A stretch of 62,000 bases of DNA from Zygnema cylindricum (Eukaryota > Streptophyta > Zygnematophyceae > Zygnematales > Zygnemataceae). This document shows positions 11,501 through 22,946 of the stretch, one piece after another. The notes beneath the pieces were generated by a model. That model was not told where the DNA came from. It searched no databases and saw nothing but the letters and a program-made list of their open reading frames with translations. The stretch is from positions 218,832 through 280,831 of the forward strand of contig JBBHKE010002380.1 of the NCBI GenBank assembly GCA_037447655.1. Reading direction: 5' to 3'. A program made the position numbers and the translations under genes. Position 1 is the first letter of the stretch. The number at the start of each line of letters is the position of its first letter.

Positions 11501-12866
11501 TTACACAAAAAGAGGGAATTGACTACGAGGAAACCTTTTCTCCGATCGTCAGATTTCCCTCCGTCCGCATATTTCTCAGTCTGGCAGCAGCGGAAGACAT
11601 GGAAGTGCACCAGATGGACATCAAGAGAACCTTTTTACATGGAGAATTGGAAAAGGAGATCTTCATGCGACAACTCGAAGGGTTTGTGGAGGAAGGAGAG
11701 GAGAGTAAGGTATGCCGGCTGATTAAATCTCTTTATGGTTTGAAACAGGCGCCTCGACAATGGAATATGAAGCTTGATGATTTTCTTACCAGTCTAGGAT
11801 ATGTCCGGATCAGCTCAGATCACTCAATCTATGTTTTCAAAGATGAGGAAGGTTTTATATTTATTGCAATTTATGTTGATGATTTGCTTGCTTTAAGTAA
11901 ATCAATGAAAAAATTAATTAACTGAAAACCGATCTTACGGGGAGATTTGAAATGAAGGATATGGGGGAAGCAAAATATATTTTGGGAATTCAAGTAGAAA
12001 GAGACCGAAAAAGAAAGATTATAAAATTGACTCAAAAGGAAGCAATAGGGAACATGCTTGAAAAATTTCAGATGGATAAAGCTAATAGTTGTACAACTCC
12101 AATGGAGTTGAAGAACGGAAGTGAGGGGAGTGAGGAAGAAGGAGTCATAGTCTTAGACGAGGAATTATCTCCTGAAGAACAGAAGTTCATGCAGACTATT
12201 TTTTACAGGCAAGTAGTGGGAAGTCTAATCTATTTTATGAATTGTACCCGGCCGGATTTAGTTGCAGCTTTAGGAGTGCTAAGTAGAAGTCTTAATGCTC
12301 CCACTAAGAGGGATTAGGAGGCAGCTAAGAGAGTCCTTAGATATTTGATAGGAACTAGGGATCTATGGTTGCATTTGGGTGGGGAGAATACTGACATCAC
12401 TACTTGGAGTGATGCCAGTTATGGTGATGCTCCGATGAGGAGATGCACTTCTGGATATGTATTATATATGGGTGATGGGGCTTTCTGTTGGAGCAGCAAA
12501 CATCAAAAAGTTATTGCTCAGTTCTCCATGGAGGCTGAGTATATGGCCTCTTGCTCTGCTGTAAAAGAATTGATGTGGGTCAAGTCTTTGCTTGGTGAGC
12601 TTGGTCACCTTAAGAGTGGTGTGCAGATTTTTTTTTGTGATAATCAGGCAGCAATCGCTATTTCTGCCAATCCTAAACATCATTTTAAAGCCAAACACAT
12701 GGACATCAGACTCAACTTTGTTAGAGATAAAGTAGAAAACAAAATAATCAGTTTAGAGTACGAACCAGATAGTGAGATGGTAGCAAATATGATGACCAAA
12801 CATGTGCCTTCCCCTAAGCTAATTTTCAAGAGGGAGAAGTGTGGTCTGAAATTAAAGATTGACTAG
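8507..12866 (+). pseudogene. Gag-Pol of element B, broken by stops and frameshifts
   Basis: Starts MEVSQFQVMVPPSRVPIFNG at 8507, inside the LTR. A TGA at 8849-8851 replaces the Trp of the family ETWDFNN motif. Then follow Gag and CCHC knuckle CHFCKKPGHYMAEC (8864-9470) and a protease whose DSGAS has become YLGAS (9664), so it is inactive. After that come integrase blocks (9990-10720), linker, RT with AIYVDDLLALS, and RNase H with TTWSDASYGD and SMEAEYMAS (12345-12866). Stops or frame breaks lie near 9898, 10277, 11322, 11925 and 12317. The deletion of one G at 11905-11908 is shared with element E. Ends KLKID-stop as in sister copies. Confidence 0.9.
8527..8541 (+). other. Primer-binding site of B (mutated)
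   Basis: GGTTATGGTTCCACC; two changes from the intact site of element E. Confidence 0.7.
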
Positions 12867-12879
12867 AAAATAAAGGGAG
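12867..12879 (+). other. Polypurine tract of element B
   Basis: AAAATAAAGGGAG immediately before the right LTR; primes plus-strand DNA in LTR elements. Confidence 0.8.
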
Positions 12880-13945
12880 TGTAGAAATTAATGGTCTTTT
12901 AAAGTATTTTCCAGGTCAGAATGAAATATAGAAAGAAGCCGAGGCAGTCTACCTCTAACTTCTCTCTCCAACTCTCAAACTTGTCGCAGTCACTGAGAAA
13001 TTGGAAAGGAAGCTACAGCCATGGCTACCTAGGCTATCCAAAGGTTTACGGGATATAAATATTAGTTTATTTACCATTAGGGGTTTATTTACTAAAAGTA
13101 TATGTGATACCTCTAGGATTTGATCCTGGTACCTGCCGGACGGTAAGCTGCTCGTAGCCGGTAGCCTTATCCGTTAAGTCTAGACCTAGAGTTACGTACT
13201 ATAAGGTTTGATACTTACTTAAACATTAACACATATGATTATTCATTTAACTGAAACTGTTTACATGAGACATAGATCCATTAATGTAAAAGTACGGATT
13301 ACAGTACGGATAAGAAACGAATACCGGGCGTTTATTTCTTTAGCGAAACGAATACCGCGCATGTATTTATTACGGCTACGATTAAATGTGAATTAAATCG
13401 GACGGCTGGAATTAAACGCCGAGATTGTGAAAGAGGATTTCGGCGGTTCTTGGTCATCATCACATCGGATGACACGTGGCGGAATGACATTGGATCGCGG
13501 CATCTCCCAGGATTAAGGGAGCGAATCCGGATATACCACGTGTCGACATTTAGGCCATGTCGTACAGTGTTCGTACAAAAAGTACACCGGCAGCTGTACT
13601 TTTGTGTAGAGAAGTGTAATCTGATTAGCTCTATACATCAGTAGATAGAGTCTGTGAGAGAGATAGGACTTAGAAAAAATTAGGAGATAGGACCCTCTCT
13701 CCCAGAGAGCTTTTTAAAAAAGGTCAACTTTGACCCTCTATAACTTACTGCTCAGGGGAGCAAATTCAGAGATTCTTTTTGCTATCGACTCAGGGGAGTC
13801 TTGCCTTCAGAGGGGTGAAGTTGGTCAGAGTTTTTGTCTGCGAGGGTGGCAGTTGTTCTTGCTGAAACACAAAGGGGTCAGGGTTATCCTAGAGGCTTCT
13901 TGGAAGCTGTCCACTCTGAGAACTTATGGAGGTCTTAGAGTTTCA
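12880..13945 (+). repeat. 3' LTR of element B
   Basis: 1,066 bp, uninterrupted. CACGTG cores lie at about 13472 (ACACGTGG) and 13537 (CCACGTGTC). The antisense tRNA-like block is at about 13112-13190. It ends at the ACTGG duplication. Confidence 0.9.
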
Positions 13946-13950
13946 ACTGG

Positions 13951-14047
13951 ATGGAGAAATGGTAGTGGATATGATGACTAAGCCGGTTCCTTCTCCGTAA
14001 TTGATTTTTTGTAGGGAGAAGTGTGGACTGAAGGAAAAGATAGAGTA
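13951..14047 (+). pseudogene. C-terminal end of element A RNase H
   Basis: Continues the A frame broken at 6103: GEMVVDMMTKPVPSP, then one stop and CREKCGLKEKIE before the terminal stop. Shows that B inserted into an existing A. Confidence 0.8.
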
Positions 14048-14061
14048 GAAAATAAAGGGAG
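14048..14061 (+). other. Polypurine tract of element A
   Basis: AGAAAATAAAGGGAG-type tract abutting the right LTR TG at 14062. Confidence 0.75.
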
Positions 14062-15003
14062 TGTTAAAAATGGGTATTTTGTATTCTATCTCTTTTGTTA
14101 GTTTATGGTCATTCTACAGTTCTCATACTTGTCGTAGTCACTGAGAACTAGCAGGCAGCTATGGCTGTCTCAAGCAGATAAGAAGACAGGTAGAAGACAC
14201 AACTCCTGCAAAAGATAGTTTGTAAGGAGCAGGGATTGATCTTCTAACCTCCCGGATAACTGCCGTACGGCGTAGCCGTTCTCTTTATCTCATAGGTCTT
14301 GATGAAGTGCTACATACATTGTATATGATAAATCTTTAAATAGTGACGCAACGACACATACGAACATGAAACGTACAGTACCGCACGAAATACTGTACCA
14401 TACAAAATAAACAAAACGACATTGACTTTCAACGGACAAAATCAAATGGCGTTCGCAATCGACGACTCGCACAGGAGCCGGAATTCTAGAGTGGATATTT
14501 GGTTGTTTGCAAGCCAATGTTGGCAGACGACATATGGTGAGATATGGTTAGACAACGGATATTATGGGAGGAGCAACTTTGGCTCAAGAACTGACACGCG
14601 TCAGCAGAGCGGCCATGCTGTACTATGGTCGTACATAAAGTACAGCGGTACCTGTACCTTCTTCTACCTTACAGTCAATTAATTGGTTAGGGTACATTAG
14701 TAGTAGGTTTAAAGAGGGAGCTTAGGACTTCGAAAAATTGATGTAATCGCCTCTCTCCCAGAATGCATATGTATTTATAGGATATCATTGGTTAGCCATA
14801 ATTTAATGCTCGGGTGAGCAATTTCAGTGATTTTTTTTACTACGCACTCATGCGAGTCCACACTACACCAAGGTGTAGTCAGTTAGATTTTTTGCGTGCC
14901 AAGTTGGCACTTATTCATTGCCAAATTCAAAAGTGCAAATATTACCTTAGAGGCTTTATATAAGCTGGACATTCTGTGGACCAATGGAGGTCACAAAATT
15001 ACA
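14062..15003 (+). repeat. 3' LTR of element A
   Basis: 942 bp, TGTTAAAAATGG to AAATTACA, followed by the ACCAC duplication. It has a single copy of the 21-bp unit that is doubled in the left LTR. Confidence 0.9.
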
Positions 15004-15008
15004 ACCAC

Positions 15009-15345
15009 CACACCACACATCCACACCTCTTCTATTAAAACTACTCTATCCATGTGTATGTCTGTGAAACTTTTCCTACTTTTTTGTATTCCAAAAAACG
15101 TGACCATGTGATGAACAAACGTCTATCTTTGTTGCTCGAAAGAGAAAATGATTGTTAAACACGGGTAAATATCAAAAATGCGCAAAATTTAAGTTTAAAA
15201 TCTAAAAGGAAGACCTTCATCACTTTAACTTAATATAGCACAATACTTTTCATATAAATTTTAGAAAGTCCACACGATAGATTTGTATTTTATCTGCAAT
15301 TCTATAATTGTCATCATCATTTACTCATTTGTCTCACGTTTTGTT
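15009..15345. other. AT-rich spacer without a gene
   Basis: Sequence between element A and the H remnant. No coding block, inverted repeat or known motif stands out. Confidence 0.5.
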
Positions 15346-15642
15346 TGTTGTTCTAAAACCACATTTGCAGGAGGAGAACCAGCAGTAGTAGTGGAAGTAG
15401 ACATGTAAACAGCAAAAACTATCAAAGACCTTTTTCAACAACCAACTTTCAGCTGACACAAAATGTGACTGAAAATGCTAATCTGCACTAAGTTTATCAC
15501 AGCAATGCACCACAAAAGAAACTGGCAATTCCCAAAATTGCACCTTAATTGACTTAGTAAACCATAAGATATGATATCTAGAAGTTTTCCAAATAATTCC
15601 CTTAGATTATCATAGTCCCAACACTAGATACAAAAAAATGTC
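15346..15642 (-). mobile_element. LTR fragment of copia family H (left copy)
   Basis: Starts TGTTGTTCTAAAACC on the plus strand (the LTR end of a minus-strand element) and matches 38409-38705 closely for about 297 bp, then stops abruptly where G LTR sequence begins. On the minus strand its terminal codons read MSTSTTTAGSPPANVVLEQQ, the same LTR-encoded Gag start as the right copy. Confidence 0.75.
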
Positions 15643-16389
15643 CTCCTCAATCCTCTAAGTCATAAAACCCTCTCACAACCCCTATCTACTGATGTACGAA
15701 CTAATCAGAGAGCTGTTCAGAACACAAAGTTACTATGGCCGATGTCATTTTTGTACGGCCTGTGTACAACCGGGCTATGGAGTGGACGTCTGTCTCCTCC
15801 AGACTTGTTGTCATGCCCTCCAAGATTCGCGCTTTTTAATTTTATCGTGCCACGTGGCGCCAGGTTATGTCACGCCCGAAAATCACCAAAGCAGCCATTT
15901 CGGGATCTCGGTGATGATGCATGTCGTCGGATCTAAACCGACTTTTAATATTAGCCGTTAAATCAAATGTCCAGTACATTTATTTCGTGCGGGTTTTTGT
16001 TCACACTATATTACAACTAGTGTTTATGCTTGTTATCTCTATTTGCGTTAATCGGATTAAGGTTCCTTAGCAATGTTTAAATAGAATTTAAACCCTATTA
16101 CTCTAACGAACTTCTATGACAGACCGGTTAGAGCTGACTGCTACGCCTCACTCTACCGGTCTAAGGTTCGAGTCATGCCAGACTCAACTTTTTTGTTAAG
16201 AGTGACTTATGTCACTGTTCAGTCCTACCTGTGTAGCTAAGGTAGCCATGGCTCCACCACTCTCTCTCTCTCTTTCAGTGACTACAACAAGTATAGGGGC
16301 TAGAGAGAGAAGGTGGAGGCAAACTGTCTGCGGTATTACTTAATCTATTCAGACCTAATAAATACCCCATAAATCTAGTGTTTTCAACA
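15643..16389 (-). repeat. 3' LTR of element G, truncated
   Basis: About 747 bp against 991 bp for the other LTR; the missing part is the LTR 3' end. It ends TTTTCAACA on the plus strand (LTR start TGTTGAAAAC). It contains GCCACGTGGC at 15851 and the tRNA-like block 16121-16180. Confidence 0.85.
16121..16180 (+). other. tRNA-like segment in G LTR (left copy)
   Basis: On the plus strand (antisense to the element) it reads ACCGGTTAGAGCTGAC, like a tRNA D arm and A box, then 30 bases later AAGGTTCGAGTCATGCC, whose TTCGAGT is a canonical T loop and B box. Stems are imperfect, so this is not called as a functional tRNA. Confidence 0.5.
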
Positions 16390-16406
16390 CTCCCCTTATT
16401 TTATAG
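16390..16406 (-). other. Polypurine tract of element G
   Basis: Plus strand CTCCCCTTATTTTATAG; on the element strand AAAATAAGGGGAG next to the LTR. Confidence 0.75.
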
Positions 16407-16504
16407 TCTAATTTTAATTTTTCTTTTAATCCACACTTTTCTCTACAATATTTTAACTTGGGAGATGGCACACGTTTGGTCATCATATCAGCTACCATTT
16501 CCCC
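16407..16504 (-). pseudogene. C-terminal end of G RNase H
   Basis: Minus strand encodes GEMVADMMTK and the lysine/arginine-rich tail. The frame continues at 26216 on the far side of complex C, reading ENKIVNLVYRGDGEMVADMM across the empty site. Confidence 0.75.
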
Positions 16505-17396
16505 TGTAGAAACTAATGGTTTTTAAGTATTTTCTAGGTCTGAAAAGAAATATAGAAGCCGAGGCAGTCTATCTCTAACTTCTCTCTCCAACTCTCAAAC
16601 TTGTCGCAGTCACTGAGAAATTGGAGAGGAAGCTAGAGCCATGGCTACCTAGGCTATCCTGAGGTTTACGGGAAATTTATATTAGTTCGGGTTTATTTAT
16701 TTAAAAGGTATGTGCCGGCGGTAGGAAATGATCCTTATACCTACCGGCCGGCAGACAGGAAATAGCCGGTAGCCTTAGCCGTTAAGTCTAGGAGTCATGA
16801 TACGTAGTATATAGTTTGATAGTAATTAAAATATGTATACGTACGATTATTCATTTAACTATAATAGATTACGGGATACATAAATCCAGTAATATATAAA
16901 GTACGGATTACGGTACGGACTATAAATCAATACCGCTCATTTGTTTCATTTACGAAACAAATGCGCGGTATTGATTTATAGTCCGTACCGTAATCCGTAC
17001 TTTATATATTACCGGATCTATGTATCCCGTAATCTATTATAGTTAAATGAATAATCGTACGTATACATATTTAAATAACTATCAAACTATAAACTACGTA
17101 TCATGACTCCTAGACTTAACGGCTAAGGCTACCGGCTATTTCCCGTCTGCCGGCCGGTAGGTATAAGGATCAATTCTTGCCGCCGGCACATACCTTTTAA
17201 ATAAATAAACCCGAACTAATATAAATTTCCCGTAAATCTCAGGATAGCCTAGGTAGCCATGGCGCTAGCTTCCTCTCCAATTTCTCAGTGACTGCGACAA
17301 GTTTGAGAGTTGGAGAGAGAAGTTAGAGATAGACTGCCTCGGCTTCTATATTTCTTTTCAGACCTAGAAAATACTTAAAAACCATTAGTTTCTACA
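16505..17396. repeat. Equal-armed palindrome of LTR starts, 443 bp per arm
   Basis: Plus-oriented LTR sequence 16505-16947, a 6-base centre (ATTTAC), then the same LTR sequence inverted 16954-17396, nearly identical. The centre lies in a hairpin that occurs naturally in the LTR (CATTTGTTTC/GAAACAAATG). It carries only the first 443 bp of the LTR on each arm. Confidence 0.9.
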
Positions 17397-19099
17397 CTCC
17401 CCTTATTTTCTAGTCAATCTTTAATTTCAGACCACACTTCTCCCTGCAAAAACTTAACTTAGGGGAAGGCACAGGTTTGGTCATCATATCTGCTACCATC
17501 TCACTATCTGGTCTGTACTCTAAACTGATTATTTTGTTTTCTACTTTTTCTCTAACAAAGCTGAGTCTGATGTCCATGTGTTTGGCTTTAAAATGATGTT
17601 TAGGATTGGCAGAAATAGCGATTGCTGCCTGATTATCAAAAAATATTTTCTGCACACCACTCTTAAGGTGACCAAGCTCACCAAGCAAAGACTTGACCCA
17701 CATCAATTCTTTTACAGCAGAGCATGAGGCCATATACTCAGCCTCCATGGTGGACTGAGCAATAACCTTTTGCTGTTTGCTACTCCAACAGCAAGCCCCA
17801 TCACCCACATATAATACATATCCAGAAGTGCATCTCCTCATCGGAGCATCACCATAACTGGCATCACTCCAAGTAGTGATGTCAGTATTCTCCCCACCCA
17901 AATGCAACCATAGATCCCTAGTTCCTACCAAATATCTAAGGACTCTCTTAGCTGCCTCCCAATCCTTTTTAGTAGGAGCATTTAGACTTCTACTCAGCAC
18001 TCCTACAGCTGCAGCTAGATCCGGCCGGGTACAATTCATAAAATAGATTAGACTTCCCACTACTTGCCTGTAAGGAATAGTCTGCATGAACTTCTGTTCT
18101 TCAGGAGATAATTCCTTGTCTAAGAATATGACTCCTCCTTCCTCACTCCCCTCACTTCCCTTCTTCAACTCCATTGGAGTTGTACAACTATTAGCTTTAT
18201 CCATTTGAAATTTTTCAAGCATGTTCCCTATTGCTTCCTTTTGAGTCAATCTTATAATTTTTCTTTTTCGGTCTCTCTCTATTTGAATTCCCAAAATATA
18301 TTTTGCTTCCCCCATATCCTTCATTTCAAATCTCCCCTTAAAATCGGTTTTCAGTTTATTAATTTTTTCCATTGATTTACTTAAAACAAGCAAATCATCA
18401 ACATAAATTGCAATAAATATAAAACCTTTCTCATCTTCGAAAATATAGATTGAGTGATCTAAGCTGATCCGAATATATCCTAGACCGGTAAGAAACTCAT
18501 CAAGCTTCTTATTCCACTGTCGAGGCGCCTGTTTCAAACCATAAAGAGATTTAATCAGCCGACATACCTTACTCTCCTCTCCTTCTCCACAAACCCTTCG
18601 GGTTGTCGCATGAAGATCTCCTCTTCTAATTCTCCATGCAAAAAGGCTGTTTTGATGTCCATCTGGTGCACTTCCATGTCTTTCGCTGCTGCCAGGCTGA
18701 GAAGTATGCGGACAGAGGGAAATCTGACCACCGGGGCAAAGGTTTCCTCGTAGTCAATTCTTTCCTTTTGTGTAAATCCCTTTGCCACTAATCTGGCCTT
18801 GTAGCGCTCGATTGTGTTATCTGGGTTCAGTTTTAATTTAAAAACCCACTTACAACCGATTGGTTTTCGGTTAGGTGGACAGTCCACCAGCTCCCAAGTA
18901 TCGGCTGCCATGATTGAAGCCATCTCCTCATTGATGGCTGTCTTCCACCGGTTTCTTTCTGGACAAGTCATTGCCTCTCCATAAGTTTGAGGTTCATCTT
19001 GATGAGATAGTTTAGTTACCTTGTTATTAACCTGTTTTTCTTGCAGTCTTTTGCTACTTCTCCTCCCCCCCTCAAAATCTGAGGCTGGAATAGATGGTT
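17397..19099 (-). pseudogene. RT and RNase H fragment in complex C (minus strand)
   Basis: Polypurine tract complement (17397-17409), then minus strand 18971 to 17410: RT from MTCPERNRWKTAINEEMAS through GCKWVFKLKLNPD, KTAFLHGELEEEIF and AIYVDDLLVLSKS, then RNase H TTWSDASYGD, STMEAEYMAS and the end KLKID. One frameshift near 18585. In RNase H the family FCDNQAA reads FFDNQAA. The sequence continues through the acidic linker to 19099, where it is cut off and joined to a plus-oriented LTR. No integrase or gag is attached. Confidence 0.85.
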
Positions 19100-19502
19100 C
19101 TCGTTTGAGTATTTTCTAGGTCTGTATTAGGATAGAAAAAGAGCTGAGGCGGTCTGTCTCTAACTCCACTATCCAAGCCCCCACACTTGTTGTAGTCACT
19201 GAAGGCAGGATAGGGAGCTAGAGCCATGGCTGCCTAGGCTCTCTAGAGAAGACAGGGGGTGAATTAGGTAGACTTACCAAAAGTTGGTTGACGGACCCAG
19301 GAATTGATCCTGGTACCTACCGTCTGTCGATCCGCACTAGCCGTTAGCTTTAGCCGTTAAGTCTAGGACTGATATTACGATATATAGGGTTTGATAAATA
19401 TATAAATCTTTATATGTAGATAAATCCGTTTAACGGCTTATAGATACTTTGTACATAGATACAGTTTGATTTAGTACGAAGTACGGTATGTGGACAGAAC
19501 GG

Positions 19503-19567
19503 ATACCGCGCATTTGTTTCGATAGCGAAACAAATACCGCGCATTTGTTTCGATAGCGAAACGAATA
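19503..19567. repeat. Tandem hairpin duplication in LTR-X
   Basis: A 31-bp unit with ACCGCGCATTTGTTTCG...CGAAACAAAT occurs twice in a row. Each unit can fold on itself. The E and F LTRs have one such hairpin at the matching place. Confidence 0.75.
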
Positions 19568-19928
19568 CCGCGCGTCGAATTTCAGCGGCTAGGATTATAG
19601 CCGGTTTTGATCGGACGGCCGCGATAGGCGCCGCGATCACGGAAATGTACTTTTGGCGTTTTACGGTCTTTGCCACGTCAGATAACACGTGGCGTAATAA
19701 CATTGGATTACGGGAATTCCGGAGATTATAGAACTAATCGTGATTTGACACGTGTCGACATTTTGGCCATGTGGTACAATGGTCGTACATAAAGTACACC
19801 GGCACCTGTACTTTTCTGTACGATACAGTAATTTGATTGGTGCCGTACTTCAGTAGATAGAGTTTTAAAGAGGGAATAGGACTTAGAAAATTTTGGGTAG
19901 GCAGCTGCCTCTCCCAGAGAGCACTCTG

Positions 19929-19935
19929 TATAAAT
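19929..19935 (+). promoter_or_regulatory. TATA box of LTR-X
   Basis: TATAAAT in the context CTCTGTATAAATGG, aligned with the TATA-like box of LTR A. Confidence 0.5.
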
Positions 19936-20305
19936 GGCAAACTTTGGCCAGCCATATCTATCAATTTACTTGACCATTTTTAGTGATTCTTTTTGCTGCA
20001 GACTAAGGGGAGTCCAAGCTACACAAGGGTGTAGTCGGTCAGAGTTTTTGTCTGCCAGGGTGGCTGCATTTATAAGGGAAAGTCAAAGTGGGTGAATGTG
20101 TCCAAATCTCATATTCTAACTTTGCATTCTGTGGTGGAACTGAGCACACAGAAAGTGTTATTTCACAGGGGTGAATCTATATTGGGGTTCTGACTGTCAA
20201 GGGGTCAGTCACTTGGGTTTATATCAACTTGGAGTCGGCACTATCTATATTAGCTTCTTTTGGATCTGCATACTCTGAGGGCCAATGGAGGTCTCAGAGT
20301 TAACC

Positions 20306-21355
20306 TGAAACTCTGAGACCTCCATAAGTCCTCAGAGTGGACAGCTTCCAAGAAGCCTCTAGGATAATCCTGACCCTTTTGTGTTTCAGCAAAAATAACT
20401 CCCACCCTGGCAGACAAAAACTCTGACCACCTTCACCCTTGTGAAGAGAAGACTCCCCTGAGTCGATAGCAAAAAGAATCTCTGAATTTGCTCTCCTGAG
20501 CAGTAAGTTATGGAGGGTCAAAGTTGACCTTTTGTACAGAAGCTCTCTGGGAGAGAGGGTCCTATCTCCTAATTCTTCTAAGTCCTATCTCTCTCACAGA
20601 CTCTATCCACTGATGTACGGAACCAATCAGAATTGAGTTCGTTACGCAAAAGTACAGCTGCCGGTGTACTTTAGGTACGGACATTGTACGACAAGGCCTA
20701 AATGTCGACACATGTCATATCCGGATTCGATGCCATAATCTTCGGGGATTCCACGATCCAACAAAATTTCGCCACGCGTCATCCGATGTGGCGATGGCCA
20801 CAAACCGCCGAAAACTTCCTCCGCGATCTCGGCGCTAATTGCGGCCGTCCGATTTAGAATCTAATTTAATCGTAGCCGTAATAAATACATGTGCGGTATT
20901 TGTTTCATTTACGAAACAAATGCGCGGTATTGATTTATAGTCCGTACCGTAATCCGTACTTTATATATTACCGGATCTATGTATCCTGTAATCTATTATA
21001 GTTAAATGAATAATCGTACGTATACATATTTAAATAAATATCAAACTATATACTACGTATCATGACTCCTAGACTTAACGGCTAAGGCTACCGGCTATTT
21101 CCCGTCTGCCGGCCGGTAGGTACAAGGATCAATTCCTGCCGCCGGCACATACCTTTTCAATAAATAAACCCGAACTAATATAAATTTCCCGTAAACCTCA
21201 AGATAGCCTAGGTAGCCATGGCTCTAGCTTCATCTCCAATTTCTCAGTGACTGCGACAAGTTTGAGAGTTGGAGAGAGAAGTTAGAGATAGACTGCCTCG
21301 GCTTCTATATTTCTTTTCAGACCTAGAAAATACTTAAAAACCATTAGTTTCTACA
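20306..21355 (-). repeat. Full-length inverted LTR in complex C
   Basis: 1,050 bp, minus orientation, from TGAAACTCTG to GTTTCTACA on the plus strand, followed by CTCCCCTTATTTTCTAG (polypurine tract complement). Only four bases of the primer site (AACC, 20302-20305) remain before the junction with LTR-X. Confidence 0.85.
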
Positions 21356-22946
21356 CTCCCCTTATTTTCTAGTCAATCTTTAATTTGAGACCACACTTCT
21401 CCCTGCAAAAACTTAACTTAGGGGAAGGCACAGGTTTGGTCATCATATCTGCTACCATCTCACTATCTGGTCTGTACTCTAAACTGATTATTTTGTTTTC
21501 TACTTTTTCTTTAACAAAGCTGAGTCTGATGTCAATGTGTTTGGCTTTAAAATGATGTTTAGGATTGGCAGAAATAGCGATTGCTGCCTGATTATCAAAA
21601 AATATTTTCTGCACACCACTCTTAAGGTGACCAAGCTCACCAAGCAAAGACTTGACCCACATCAATTCTTTTACAGCAGAGCATAAGGCCATATACTCAG
21701 CCTCCATGGTGGACTGAGCAATAACCTTTTGCTGTTTGCTACTCCAACAGCAAGCCCCATCACCCACATATAATACATATCCAGAAGTGCATCTCCTCAT
21801 CGGAGCATCACCATAACTGGCATCACTCCAAGTAGTGATGTCAGTATTCTCCCCACCCAAATGCAACCATAGATCCCTAGTTCCTACCAAATATCTAAGG
21901 ACTCTCTTAGCTGCCTCCCAATCCTTCTTAGTGGGAGCATTTAGACTTCTACTCAGCACTCCTACAGCTGCAGCTAGATCCGGCCGGGTACAATTCATAA
22001 AATAGATTAGACTTCCCACTACTTGCCTGTAAGGAATAGTCTGCATGAACTTCTGTTCTTCAGGAGATAATTCCTCGTCTAAGACTATGACTCCTCCTTC
22101 CTCACTCCCCTCACTTCCCTTTCTTCAACTCCATTGGAGTTGTACAACTATTAGCTTTATCCATTTGAAATTTTTCAAGCATGTTCACTATTGCTTCCTT
22201 TTGAGTCAATCTTATAATTTTTCTTTTTCGGTCTCTCTCTACTTGAATTCCCAAAATATATTTTGCTTCCCCCATATCCTTCATTTCAAATCTCCCCTTA
22301 AGATCGGTTTTTCAGTTTATTAATTTTTTCCATTGATTTACTTAAAACAAGCAAATCATCAACATAAATTGCAATAAATATAAAACCTTCCTCATCTTCG
22401 AAAACATAGATTGAGTGATCTAAGCTGATCCGAATATATCCTAGACCGGTAAGAAACTCATCAAGCTTCTTATTCCACTGTCGAGGCGCCTGCTTCAAAC
22501 CATAAAGAGATTTAATCAGCCGACATACCTTACTCTCCTCTCCTTCTTCCACAAACCCTTCGGGTTGTCGCATGAAGATCTCCTCTTCTAATTCTCCAAG
22601 CAAAAAGGCTGTTTTGATGTCCATCTGGTGCACTTCCATGTCTTTCGCTGCTGCCAGGCTGAGAAGTATGCGGACAGAGGGAAATCTGACCACCGGGGCA
22701 AAGGTTTCCTCGTAGTCAATTCCTTCCTTTTGTGTAAATCCCTTTGCCACTAATCTGGCCTTGTAGCGCTCGATTGTGTTATCTGGGTTCAGTTATAATT
22801 TAAAAACCCACTTACAACCGATTGGTTTTCGGTTAGGTGGACAGTCCACCAGCTCCCAAGTATCGGCTGCCATGATTGAAGCCATCTCCTCATTGATGGC
22901 TGTCTTCCACCGGTTTCTTTCTGGACAAGTCATTGCCTCTCTATAA
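21356..22946 (-). pseudogene. RT and RNase H fragment in complex C (second minus copy)
   Basis: Nearly the same as 17397-18971: RNase H on minus 22046-21369, RT on minus 22750-22298 and the RT entry on minus 22945-22793. Frame breaks near 22123 (extra T), 22312 (extra T) and 22793 (a TAA in place of a Lys codon). It stops at the sequence AGTTTGAGG (22946-22954), where a plus-oriented integrase segment takes over. Confidence 0.85.

Larger units (their letters stand above)
6104..13945 (+). mobile_element. Copia LTR retrotransposon B, inserted in element A
   Basis: LTRs start TGTAGAAATTAATGG (6104 and 12880) and end GTTTCA (8526 and 13945). The flanks carry a perfect target duplication ACTGG (6099-6103 and 13946-13950). 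Removing it restores the A reading frame around the RNase H C-terminus. The two LTRs differ at roughly 3 to 4 percent of the sites I compared, so it is older than E and F. The left LTR is 1.36 kb too long because it contains solo LTR S. Confidence 0.93.
885..15003 (+). mobile_element. Copia LTR retrotransposon A, old, interrupted by element B
   Basis: Bounded by LTRs beginning TGTTGATAAAGG (885) and TGTTAAAAATGG (14062) and ending ATTACA. It is flanked by a perfect 5-bp target duplication ACCAC (880-884 and 15004-15008). Order: LTR, primer site, gag, protease, integrase, RT, RNase H, polypurine tract, LTR, which is copia order. The coding part carries many stops and frameshifts. Element B sits in the RNase H C-terminus (6104-13945), so A is the older of the two. 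The two LTRs are clearly diverged and differ by about 50 bp in length. Confidence 0.92.
19100..20303 (+). repeat. LTR of a diverged family (LTR-X) in complex C
   Basis: Plus orientation, starting within GAGTATTTTCTAGG (the first dozen or so LTR bases are missing) and ending in ATGGAGGTCTCAGAGTT. About 1.2 kb, longer than the other LTRs. It has the antisense tRNA-like block (19305-19372), a doubled hairpin (19503-19567), CACGTG cores and a good TATA box (TATAAAT, 19929-19935). No internal region of this family was found. Confidence 0.7.

Noticed and set aside
16121-16180. A true tRNA gene in the G LTR
   Set aside because: A- and B-box-like parts are there but no acceptor stem pairs, and the anticodon arm is irregular; reported as tRNA-like only.
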